In this document: positions 1 through 4,929 of the stretch, in pieces | Layout of the letters: every line of letters begins with the position of its first letter | Position numbering within the stretch: the stretch's first letter is position 1 | Assembly (NCBI GenBank): GCA_031285115.1 | Contig: JAITWU010000163.1 | Location: 1 to 5,776, forward strand | Origin: Azonexus sp. | GTDB lineage: Bacteria; Pseudomonadota; Gammaproteobacteria; Burkholderiales; Rhodocyclaceae | DNA: 5,776 bases | Reading direction: 5' to 3' | The notes under the pieces: model-generated | What the model saw: the letters and a program-made list of their open reading frames with translations, nothing else | The model's database searches: none | Told to the model about the DNA's origin: nothing | Made by a program: the position numbers and the translations under genes

Positions 1-18
1 CTTCACCCTCTCCCCCGG

Positions 19-43
19 CCCCTCTCCCATCAAGGGAGAGGGG
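19..43. repeat. CCCCTCTCCC/GGGAGAGGGG intergenic hairpin
   Basis: A perfect 10-bp inverted repeat (19-28 and 34-43) closes a 5-nt ATCAA loop. A further CCCTCTCCC copy lies just before it at 6-14. This is the pyrimidine-rich/purine-rich hairpin scattered between genes in many proteobacterial genomes. It could end a transcript entering from the left, but no T-tract follows, so a dispersed repeat is the safer call. Confidence 0.7.
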
Positions 44-82
44 AGTATCGGACGCTGTCGATAATGTCGACTCAGGCGATTG

Positions 83-99
83 TCATTCATGCGATTGCC
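83..99. repeat. Solo copy of the MITE terminal repeat motif
   Basis: ATTCATGCGATTGCC at 85-99 is identical to 4906-4920, the right end of the small element at 4770-4923. Beyond the shared 15 bases the outer flank differs (TCGG here, CTG there), so this is a diverged or broken end of a related element, or a shared transposase-recognition motif. No matching left end is visible in the window. A 6-bp stem (95-100 with 106-111) overlaps its edge. Confidence 0.5.
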
Positions 100-174
100 T
101 CGGGAAGGCAACCTATTTACGATTCATAAATTAAGCTGGTAGCATTGCAGGGTTTATGCAAGAAGCCTCCCCCC

Positions 175-1365
175 ATGCTTGATACCCCGTCACTGCAAAG
201 GTTGCGCGTCATCGCCGCCGGTATTTGCGCGCTCATTCTCACCGTTGGCCTCGCCCGTTTTGCCTATACGCCGATGCTGCCCATCATGCACGATCAGGCG
301 GGGCTGTCGTATCTCAATGGCGGTTTGCTGGCGACCATCAATTACGCCGGTTATATGAGCGGGGCGCTGCTCGCCGCGTCGATCAGCGATTTGGGCCGCA
401 AATACGCGCTTTATCGCATCGGTCTCGTCATCGCCGTACTCAGCACCGGCGCGATGGGCTTTACCGATAACGTCATGCTGTGGGCGGCGCTGCGTTACGT
501 CGCCGGGCTTTCCAGCGCCGCCGGTTTGCTGCTGGCCTCCGGTTTGGCGCTCAACTGGCTGATCCGGCAGGGACATCGCCCGGAACTCGGCTTGCACTTC
601 ACCGGCCTGGGGTTGGGCATTGCCGTTTCCGGTCTTGCCGTCGCGGCAATGTCCGGCTGGTTGCCGTGGGATCGGCTGTGGCTGGGACTGGGGCTGCTCT
701 GTCTGGTCTTTTTCATCCCCGCCTGGCGGTGGCTGCCAGCGCCCGCGCCGCTCGTCGCCAGTGCGGCAAAGACGGCGGCAGCGGCAGTGGCCGCCGTCGC
801 GCCGCCGTCGCCGCGCTGGCTGTGGCTTTTTATCGGCGCTTATTTCTGCGCCGGTTTCGGCTTTGTGATCGAGGCGACTTTCAGCGTCGCCATTCTGGAA
901 AAACTGCCGCTGTTCGCAGGCAACGGCGGGCTGGTCTGGGTCGCGGTAGGTTTGGCGGCGGCGCCCGCGTGCTTCATCTGGGATCGCATCGCCGCCGCCA
1001 GCGGGCCGGTGCGCTCCCTGCTGACGGCTTATGGCTTGCAAACGCTGACCATCGTGCTGCTGGCAGTCAGCGATAACGCCATCATCAACCTGTTGAGCGT
1101 CATGCTGTTCGGCGGCGCTTTCGTCGGCATCGTCAGCCTGGCGCTATCCCTGATTGGCCGCTGCTTCCCGGAAAATCCAGCCAAGGCGATGGCGCGGATG
1201 ACCCTCGGTTACGGTGTCGCGCAGATTTCCGCCCCGGCCCTGGCCGGTTACCTCGCCGCCGCCAGCGGCAGCTATCGCGGCGCGTTGTGGATCACGGCGG
1301 TGGTCATGGTCATCGGGATGATCCTGCTGCAAGCCTTGCAGCGCGAGGGAATGCGGCCTTCCTGA
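175..1365 (+). CDS. YbfB/YjiJ-family MFS transporter
   Basis: A 396-residue inner-membrane protein of the major facilitator superfamily with about 12 hydrophobic helices. The first helix carries the family-typical VGLARFAYTPMLP stretch (about residues 24-36, with Arg28 inside the membrane). The loop between helices 2 and 3 has the MFS motif SDLGRKYALYR (71-81). A long Ala/Pro-rich central loop (about 186-214) separates the two six-helix halves. The length suits the YbfB/YjiJ (MFS_4) group, whose substrates are mostly unknown, so I assign none. I chose the ATG at 175, with an AGAAG purine run 9 nt upstream. A TTG at 145 would add ten residues with no helix or conserved feature. No operon partner is visible: the next gene on this strand starts over 200 bp away, after a hairpin. 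Family call is firm; substrate unknown. Confidence 0.88.
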   Translation: MLDTPSLQRLRVIAAGICALILTVGLARFAYTPMLPIMHDQAGLSYLNGGLLATINYAGYMSGALLAASISDLGRKYALYRIGLVIAVLSTGAMGFTDNVMLWAALRYVAGLSSAAGLLLASGLALNWLIRQGHRPELGLHFTGLGLGIAVSGLAVAAMSGWLPWDRLWLGLGLLCLVFFIPAWRWLPAPAPLVASAAKTAAAAVAAVAPPSPRWLWLFIGAYFCAGFGFVIEATFSVAILEKLPLFAGNGGLVWVAVGLAAAPACFIWDRIAAASGPVRSLLTAYGLQTLTIVLLAVSDNAIINLLSVMLFGGAFVGIVSLALSLIGRCFPENPAKAMARMTLGYGVAQISAPALAGYLAAASGSYRGALWITAVVMVIGMILLQALQREGMRPS

Positions 1366-1370
1366 CTGGC

Positions 1371-1395
1371 GCATCCCCGACCTTGCCGGGGATGC
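1371..1395 (+). terminator. Hairpin after the MFS gene
   Basis: A perfect 9-bp stem GCATCCCCG/CGGGGATGC with a 7-nt loop lies 5 nt past the MFS stop codon. Only a weak TTCAAATT run follows, so it is a likely transcript end or 3' stabiliser rather than a textbook intrinsic terminator. Confidence 0.55.
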
Positions 1396-1401
1396 TTCAA
1401 A

Positions 1402-1518
1402 TTGCAGGAAGAACTGGAAGAAGATGCCACGGCGCCATTCGGCGATATTCAGGCGCTGGCGGCGGAATTGCGGGGAAATGAAGCCATCCTCTCCCGCGCG
1501 AGAGAGGGGCTTTTGTGA
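1402..1518 (+). pseudogene. Possible gene remnant, 38 codons, no start context
   Basis: An open stretch on the plus strand from TTG at 1402 to TGA at 1516 reads LQEELEEDATAPFGDIQALA and on to SRAREGLL. It is acidic, amphipathic and protein-like, resembling the C-terminal end of a soluble protein. There is no ribosome-binding site, and the frame runs back through the MFS hairpin without a proper start. I do not recognise the family. It may be 3' debris of a lost gene, or chance, since such stretches are common at high GC. Its last codons coincide with the hairpin at 1488-1514. Confidence 0.25.
1488..1514 (+). terminator. Putative intrinsic terminator upstream of vapB
   Basis: The stem CCTCTC (1488-1493) with GAGAGG (1502-1507) has an 8-nt loop and is followed by GGC and TTTT at 1511-1514. 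It points along the plus strand and would insulate the toxin-antitoxin pair from upstream transcription. It also resembles the CCTCTCCC-type repeat at 19-43, so it may be a degenerate copy of that repeat. Confidence 0.45.
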
Positions 1519-1548
1519 TAACGAAAGTCTGGTGACCACCTTGCTTCG

Positions 1549-1558
1549 GATTACAATC
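1549..1558 (+). promoter_or_regulatory. Possible vapBC -10 element inside a small palindrome
   Basis: TACAAT at 1552-1557 matches the sigma70 -10 consensus at five of six positions and lies 25-30 nt before the vapB ATG. It sits inside the palindrome GATT-AC-AATC (1549-1558), a sensible place for an autoregulatory operator, since VapB-VapC complexes usually repress their own promoter. No good -35 hexamer is seen at 16-18 bp, so the call is tentative. Confidence 0.3.
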
Positions 1559-1581
1559 GGCATAAATGTAAGGAGATCACC

Positions 1582-1803
1582 ATGAGCGAATCCACCATCA
1601 CCGCCAAAGGGCAAACCACCATACCGGCAGATATTCGCGCCCAGGTTCAAGCCAAACCGGGCACCCGGCTGGTCTGGTCTGTGATGCCTGACGGAACCAT
1701 CATCGTTCGCGCCAAAACCAAATCCATCCTTGATCTGGCTGGCATGTTAAAGCCACCCAAAGGCAAGCATGTCACTATTGAAGAAATGAACCCCTGGCGC
1801 TAA
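1582..1803 (+). CDS. vapB: VapB-type antitoxin, AbrB/MazE swapped-hairpin fold
   Basis: A 73-residue DNA-binding antitoxin. The N-terminal half (about residues 4-45) is a SpoVT/AbrB swapped-hairpin domain with the typical STITAKGQTTIPADIR start and an IIVRAK beta strand. It dimerises and binds the operon's own promoter. The C-terminal tail (about 46-73, including ILDLAGMLKPPKGKHVTIEE) is the expected toxin-wrapping segment, like the LAGML tail seen in many AbrB-type VapB proteins. An AAGGAG Shine-Dalgarno sequence (1570-1575) sits 6 nt before the ATG, the best ribosome site in the window, and fixes the start. The TAA stop overlaps the toxin ATG by one base (TAATG), so the two are translationally coupled, with antitoxin first. 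Function follows from fold and pairing; only the exact partner specificity is inferred. Confidence 0.9.
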   Translation: MSESTITAKGQTTIPADIRAQVQAKPGTRLVWSVMPDGTIIVRAKTKSILDLAGMLKPPKGKHVTIEEMNPWR

Positions 1804-2204
1804 TGCCCGCGCTCGATACCAACATCCTTGTGCGCTACATCGTGCGTGACGATGCGGCGCAATTGGCAGCGATCAAGCGGCTCATCAACGAATGTCTGGC
1901 CGCTGGTCAGGCGCTGTTTGTTCCGGTGACGGTAACGTTGGAACTCGAATGGGTTTTGCGCGCCAGCTTCAGATTTGAAAAGAGCGAGGTGATGCAGGCG
2001 TTGGCCGATTTGCTTTCAGCCGCTGAGTTGAGCTTTCAATCAGAAAAAGCGCTTGAGATCGCACTTCAATCCTACCGCGATAGCACAGCCGATTTCGCCG
2101 ATTGTCTGCACGTTGCGCTGGCCACGCAAGCGGACGAATTACCGCTATGGACATTCGACAAACGCGCCGCAAAAATTCACGGCGCGCAAGCGGTGGGGCG
2201 GTGA
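1803..2204 (+). CDS. vapC: VapC-type PIN-domain ribonuclease toxin
   Basis: A 133-residue PIN-domain protein, the usual VapC length. VapC toxins are Mg2+-dependent endoribonucleases that cut tRNA or rRNA sites and stop translation until bound by VapB. The catalytic acidic residues are all visible: Asp5 in ALDTNILVRY, Glu47 in VTLELEWVLR, Asp100 in DFADCLHVALA (Asp97 nearby) and Asp119 in WTFDKRAAK. The toxin therefore looks intact and active. Its ATG overlaps the antitoxin stop, so it is made by coupling from the same transcript, probably under VapB-VapC autorepression. The RNA target cannot be told from sequence. The pair sits alone between unrelated genes with gene debris around it, which suits a mobile stress or addiction module. 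Confidence 0.93.
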   Translation: MPALDTNILVRYIVRDDAAQLAAIKRLINECLAAGQALFVPVTVTLELEWVLRASFRFEKSEVMQALADLLSAAELSFQSEKALEIALQSYRDSTADFADCLHVALATQADELPLWTFDKRAAKIHGAQAVGR

Positions 2205-2294
2205 TGGCGTCGATCGCTCGATGAGTTCGCCATAGCGTTCAAGGAGCGGCTTGCCAGTATCGGTACGTAACTCGGCACTGAGCAGCAGGTTTTG
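2205..2294 (-). pseudogene. Possible gene remnant downstream of vapC
   Basis: On the minus strand, 2294 down to about 2205 reads LLSAELRTDTGKPLLERYG followed by ELIERSTPS, which looks like real protein. There is no start codon or ribosome site. A TAA lies in frame just upstream, within the AT-rich hairpin at 2294-2312. I do not recognise the family. It may be the C-terminal scrap of a gene truncated when the toxin-antitoxin pair arrived, or a chance open frame. The convergent vapC end overlaps its downstream continuation. Confidence 0.28.
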
Positions 2295-2312
2295 GATAAA
2301 TAGAATTTATCC
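2294..2312. repeat. AT-rich 8-bp palindrome GGATAAAT/ATTTATCC
   Basis: A perfect 8-bp inverted repeat with a 3-nt AGA spacer stands out by its AT content in a GC-rich region. It lies at the edge of the minus-strand remnant. It could be a binding site, a recombination site or a weak hairpin; nothing in the sequence decides between these. Confidence 0.5.
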
Positions 2313-2341
2313 GGGGCGTTTTCAATTTTGTTTCACTACGT

Positions 2342-2374
2342 GCCGCATTCCGGGTGTTTTGCCCGGAATGCGGC
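2342..2374 (-). terminator. Strong hairpin after the GST gene
   Basis: A perfect 13-bp stem (2342-2354 with 2362-2374) closes a 7-nt loop, 25 bp past the GST stop on the minus strand. It is the most stable simple hairpin in the window. It lies between two converging units (vapBC and gst) and may end transcription from both sides. No clean T-run directly follows on either strand, so termination is inferred from position and stem strength. Confidence 0.6.
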
Positions 2375-2399
2375 GCAGCGATGCGGTTTGTTCAATTGC

Positions 2400-3014
2400 T
2401 CAAACCAGACCTTCCGCCTTCAACACCGCCTGCATCGCCGGACGTTGGGCGATGCGCTCGCGCAGGGCGGCGAGGTTGGCGAGACCGCTGATGTCGAGAC
2501 CGACGCGGGCGGGCCAGTTGCAAATGGTAAACAGATAAGCGTCGGCCACCGTGAAGTGCTCGCCCATCAGATAGTTCGAGCGGCCCTTGAGTTCGCCGTC
2601 GACCCACTGGAAACGCCCGAGCAGACGCGCCTTGGCGGCGGCCTTGAAAGCATCGGAAGCATCCGGATTGAACAACGGGCTGAAACCCTTGTGCAATTCG
2701 CTGCTCATGAAAGCCAGCCATTCGATCAGGTGATAACGCGCCAGCGTGCCATTGGCCGGGGCGAGGTTTTTTTGCGGCGCCTGATCGGCAATGTACTGAA
2801 CGATCGCCGGGCCTTCGCGCAGGCGGCTGCCGTCAGCCAGTTCGAGCAGCGGCACATAGCCGAGCGGGTTGATGCTGTAGTAGTCGGTGCCGTCCGCCAG
2901 CTTGTGCGTTTTCGGGTCCATCAGCACCGCGCTGTAGGGCAGGCCCGATTCTTCGAGCGCGATATGCGGCGACAGGGAGCAAACGCCAGGGACGTAATAA
3001 AGTTTGAGGCTCAT
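2400..3014 (-). CDS. gst: Beta-class glutathione S-transferase
   Basis: A 204-residue cytosolic GST that closely follows the E. coli Gst/Proteus B1-1 layout. The N-terminal thioredoxin-like domain (about 1-80) begins KLYYVPGVCSLSPHIALEES with the beta-class Cys12 (Cys10 in the E. coli protein), the glutathione-site cis-proline Val54-Pro55 and Glu67-Gly68. The helical C-terminal domain (about 88-204) has ELHKGF with His108, matching the conserved active-site histidine, and the FTVADAYLFT helix. It would conjugate or reduce electrophiles with glutathione, and beta-class members also have a disulfide-linked redox role. It lies 85 bp downstream of the HMG-CoA lyase on the same strand, so it may be cotranscribed or have its own start. 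No good Shine-Dalgarno site precedes the ATG, and no better start exists nearby. The protein looks complete; substrate unknown. Confidence 0.93.
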   Translation of the reverse strand: MSLKLYYVPGVCSLSPHIALEESGLPYSAVLMDPKTHKLADGTDYYSINPLGYVPLLELADGSRLREGPAIVQYIADQAPQKNLAPANGTLARYHLIEWLAFMSSELHKGFSPLFNPDASDAFKAAAKARLLGRFQWVDGELKGRSNYLMGEHFTVADAYLFTICNWPARVGLDISGLANLAALRERIAQRPAMQAVLKAEGLV

Positions 3015-3099
3015 GGTCGTGGAGCGCCGGTCAAGGCGTAAGAGTTGTTGGGATATTCAGCGTAGCAGAAGGATTAGCGCCATGTCATCAGAACTTCGC

Positions 3100-4017
3100 T
3101 CAATGCTCCTTGCGCCGCCCCAGCCGCGCCAGCGCCACCTTGGAGCCGGGCGGGCGGCCAAGCGCGGCGCTGATCCAGGCCGAGCAGTCGATCAGGGCGT
3201 CGAGGTCGATGCCGGTGGCAATGCCCAATCCTTCCAGCAGGTAGATGACATCTTCCGTGGCGACGTTGCCCGCTGCGCCCGCCGCGTAGGGGCAGCCGCC
3301 GAGGCCGGAGATGGAAGCGTCGAAGGTATTGACGCCCATTTCGAGCGAGGCGTAGAGGTTGGCGATGGCCATGCCGCAGGTGTCGTGGTAATGCCCGGCG
3401 AGCTGGGCGACCGGGACGCGGGCGGCGACGGCTTCGAGCATCCGCCGGATGCGGCGCGGCGTGCCCGCGCCGATGGTGTCGCCGAGGCTGATCTGGTAGC
3501 AGCCCATGTCAAACAGGGCGGCGGCAACCTCGGCGACGGCCTCGGGCGCGATGTCGCCCGCATATGGGCAAGCGACGACGCAGGAGACATAGCCGCGCGC
3601 CCTGACGCCCGCTGCGCGGGCGGCGGCGATAACCGGGCGGAAGCGTTCGAGTGATTCGGCAATCGAACAGTTGATATTTTTTTGCGAGAAGGCTTCGGAC
3701 GCCGCGCCGAACACGGCGATTTCGCTCGCGCCCGCCGCCAGCGCCGCTTCCAGCCCCTGGAGATTGGGCGTCAGCACCGGGTAGTTGACGCCGGGCGCGG
3801 GAGCGGCCAGCGTCTGGCGCAGCACCTCAGCGTTGTCGCCCATCTGCGGCACCCATTTGGGCGAGACGAAGGCGGTTGCCTCGATGGTTTTCAACCCGGC
3901 GGCAGCCAGACGCCGGATCAGCTCGACCTTGGTCGCGGTCGCCACCTGCTGTTTTTCGTTCTGCAAGCCGTCGCGCGGGCCGACTTCGACGATATGGACG
4001 GTTTCCGGCAGTTTCAT
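3100..4017 (-). CDS. liuE: Hydroxymethylglutaryl-CoA lyase (leucine degradation)
   Basis: A 305-residue TIM-barrel enzyme of the DRE-TIM metallolyase family (EC 4.1.3.4; also called mvaB or hmgL). It cleaves 3-hydroxy-3-methylglutaryl-CoA into acetyl-CoA and acetoacetate in the cytosol, the last step of leucine/isovalerate catabolism. Visible features are VGPRDGLQNE with catalytic Arg15 and metal ligand Asp16, GHYHDT with metal ligands His209 and His211, the signature loop SGLGGCPYA with catalytic Cys242, and GNVATED with Asn251. Length and start match the family. The ATG overlaps the TGA of the upstream carboxylase fragment (ATGA), and a GAGGAG ribosome site (4026-4031) lies inside that fragment, so translation was built to be coupled to a carboxylase gene. 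The enzyme is intact, but its operon partners upstream are not. Confidence 0.95.
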   Translation of the reverse strand: MKLPETVHIVEVGPRDGLQNEKQQVATATKVELIRRLAAAGLKTIEATAFVSPKWVPQMGDNAEVLRQTLAAPAPGVNYPVLTPNLQGLEAALAAGASEIAVFGAASEAFSQKNINCSIAESLERFRPVIAAARAAGVRARGYVSCVVACPYAGDIAPEAVAEVAAALFDMGCYQISLGDTIGAGTPRRIRRMLEAVAARVPVAQLAGHYHDTCGMAIANLYASLEMGVNTFDASISGLGGCPYAAGAAGNVATEDVIYLLEGLGIATGIDLDALIDCSAWISAALGRPPGSKVALARLGRRKEH

Positions 4018-4259
4018 GCCGCTTTCTCCTCAGCCGCAAATTCGACCAGTTCAGCGCCATCGGCGACCTGTTCGCCAACGCTGAAACGAAAGGATTTGAC
4101 CATCCCGGCGGACGGCGCGGCGATGGTGTGCTCCATTTTCATCGCCTCCAGAATCACCAGCGGCGCGCCTTTTTCCACCTGCTGCCCGGCTTGGGCAATC
4201 AGCGCGATGATTTTACCCGGCATCGGCGCGAGCAGGCCGCCTTCGACGCCGCCGCCTTG
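4014..4259 (-). pseudogene. C-terminal biotinyl domain of carboxylase alpha subunit (truncated)
   Basis: The last 81 codons of an acyl-CoA carboxylase alpha subunit, most likely 3-methylcrotonyl-CoA carboxylase (LiuD/MccA) given the following liuE. The frame begins [17 protein letters not shown] and carries EAMKMEH, whose Lys (codon at 4137-4139) accepts biotin. The full subunit is normally about 660 residues; the ATP-grasp biotin carboxylase and linker domains are absent. From ATG 4223 a 69-residue peptide could be made, a bare biotinyl domain, but with no ribosome site of its own I treat it as a remnant. The break lies in a GGC/GCG-rich run at 4247-4259, shared with the biotin carboxylase scrap that precedes it in another frame. 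Confidence 0.85.
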
Positions 4260-4291
4260 ATGAGAATCGGGTAACCGATGGCGTCCGCCTC
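4247..4291 (-). pseudogene. 15-codon scrap of a biotin carboxylase domain
   Basis: On the minus strand [15 protein letters not shown] matches the ATP-grasp stretch that in biotin carboxylases precedes the glycine-rich GGGGKGM loop. It breaks off exactly where that loop should begin. Its last 13 bases are also the first bases of the carboxylase C-terminal fragment, read in another frame. It most simply belongs to the same gene as that fragment, joined by loss of roughly 1.3 kb between two short similar runs. The size of the loss is inferred from normal subunit length. Confidence 0.7.
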
Positions 4292-4294
4292 CCC

Positions 4295-4522
4295 CTCACC
4301 ATATTTTTTGTCCGGCACGCCGACCACCTGCACATCCTGAATCTTCGGGTGGCGGTAGAGAAATTCCTCGATTTCGCGCGGATAGACGTTTTCGCCGCCG
4401 CGAATCACCATGTCCTTGATGCGGCCAACGATGTTCACATAGCCGTCGGCGCTCATCGTCGCCAAGTCGCCGGTGTGCATCCATTGATCTTCGTCGATGA
4501 CTTCGCGGGTTCTCTCAAGGTC
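4295..4522 (-). pseudogene. Internal fragment of an AMP-forming acyl-CoA synthetase
   Basis: 76 codons from the start of the mobile C-terminal domain of an ANL-superfamily acyl-CoA synthetase. They include the WMHTGDLA motif, DGYVNIVGR, and the hinge/A8 region [20 protein letters not shown], then [11 protein letters not shown]. The adenylating N-terminal domain and the C-terminal catalytic lysine region are both missing, so it cannot work. Synthetases of this kind often sit in liu operons beside methylcrotonyl-CoA carboxylase, which suits the neighbours. It abuts biotin carboxylase sequence at about 4291-4295 and an oppositely oriented ABC-ATPase fragment at about 4520. A longer open frame (minus strand, 4807 to 4199) runs through all these pieces but is a chimera, not a gene. 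Confidence 0.85.
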
Positions 4523-4769
4523 CGGCGGCCAGAAACAGCGGATCGCCATCGCCCGCGCCTTGTTGCAAAACCCGCTCATGCTCATCCTCGACGAAGCCAC
4601 CGAGCACGAAATCATCGCCGCCATCGACCGCCTGTTTGCCGAACGCACACGCATCCTCGTCAGCCACCGCCCGGCGACCCTGGCGGCGGCGGATATGCGC
4701 TTTGAACTGGCGGGCGGGCGGTTGTCGCTGGCGACAGGACAACATACTTCACGATCAGCTTCCGTTTGA
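4521..4769 (+). pseudogene. C-terminal fragment of an ABC transporter ATPase with D-loop loss
   Basis: 82 codons that begin exactly at the ABC signature, [18 protein letters not shown], followed by Walker [10 protein letters not shown] and the H-loop [10 protein letters not shown] (His about 28 codons before the Walker-B-to-end midpoint, residue 49 of the fragment), then a short tail to TGA 4767-4769. The Walker A domain, Q-loop and any membrane domain are gone. The sequence runs DEAT directly into [12 protein letters not shown], so the SALD D-loop segment normally between them (about eight residues) is missing in frame at 4601/4602. It looks like an exporter-type nucleotide-binding domain. 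The left edge abuts the reversed synthetase fragment. The stop codon lies within the target duplication of the MITE, so this gene end and ubiU were neighbours before the insertion. Confidence 0.85.
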
Positions 4770-4923
4770 CAGGGCAATCGCATGAGTGCTTTTGGACAAC
4801 AAAACAACCGTTTTTATCCGCTGCAAAAAGCCCATGAGGGAGAAAAAGGGTGTTGTAGGGGCGACTTTTAGTCGCCCGCTGGCGGCAGACTGCCGCCCCT
4901 ACGTTATTCATGCGATTGCCCTG
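4770..4923. mobile_element. 154-bp MITE-like element with 16-bp perfect inverted ends
   Basis: The terminal repeats CAGGGCAATCGCATGA (4770-4785) and TCATGCGATTGCCCTG (4908-4923) are perfect reverse complements. The element is flanked by the direct repeat TTCCGTTTGA. It has no coding capacity, so it must depend on a transposase encoded elsewhere. A 10-bp duplication is compatible with families such as IS4 or IS1, but I cannot assign the family. Its left half (about 4786-4854) is A-rich; its right half carries a nested GTAGGGGCG hairpin repeat at 4855-4902. The perfect ends and duplication imply a recent insertion. Confidence 0.85.
4855..4902. repeat. Nested GTAGGGGCG double-hairpin repeat
   Basis: Outer 9-bp inverted arms GTAGGGGCG (4855-4863) and CGCCCCTAC (4894-4902) enclose sequence that alternatively folds into two side-by-side hairpins. 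One is GGGCGACT/AGTCGCCC (4859-4866 with 4870-4877), the other GGCGGCA/TGCCGCC (4881-4887 with 4891-4897), each with a 3-nt loop. GTAGGGGCGA-type repeats are widespread intergenic elements in diverse bacteria. Here it lies inside the MITE, as passenger or as a later insertion, and may block transcripts entering ubiU from the left. Confidence 0.75.
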
Positions 4924-4929
4924 TTCCGT

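Noticed and set aside
145..174. TTG at 145 as the MFS start
   Set aside because: It adds ten residues with no conserved feature; the ATG at 175 has a purine-rich ribosome site and places the first helix normally.
190..1041. A long minus-strand open frame antisense to the MFS gene
   Set aside because: Gln/Arg-rich low-complexity translation typical of the reverse strand of a GC-rich gene; the plus strand encodes clear membrane helices and MFS motifs.
2328..3654. Two long plus-strand open frames (2328-3041 and 3004-3654) opposite gst and liuE
   Set aside because: They are antisense shadows: the minus strand carries family motifs and catalytic residues of GST and HMG-CoA lyase throughout.
3682..4260. 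Plus-strand open frame opposite the start of liuE and the biotinyl domain
   Set aside because: Shadow of the minus-strand genes, with no recognisable motif and no ribosome site.
4199..4807. A 202-codon minus-strand open frame that could be called one gene
   Set aside because: It runs antisense through the ABC fragment, then in frame through synthetase and biotin carboxylase scraps, and ends out of frame in the biotinyl region. It is a chimera of broken genes.
4855..4902. Hairpin cluster as a CRISPR array or riboswitch
   Set aside because: There is no repeated direct-repeat/spacer pattern, and the symmetric arms fit a dispersed DNA repeat inside a MITE. Its distance from the ubiU start and lack of a conserved aptamer shape argue against a riboswitch.
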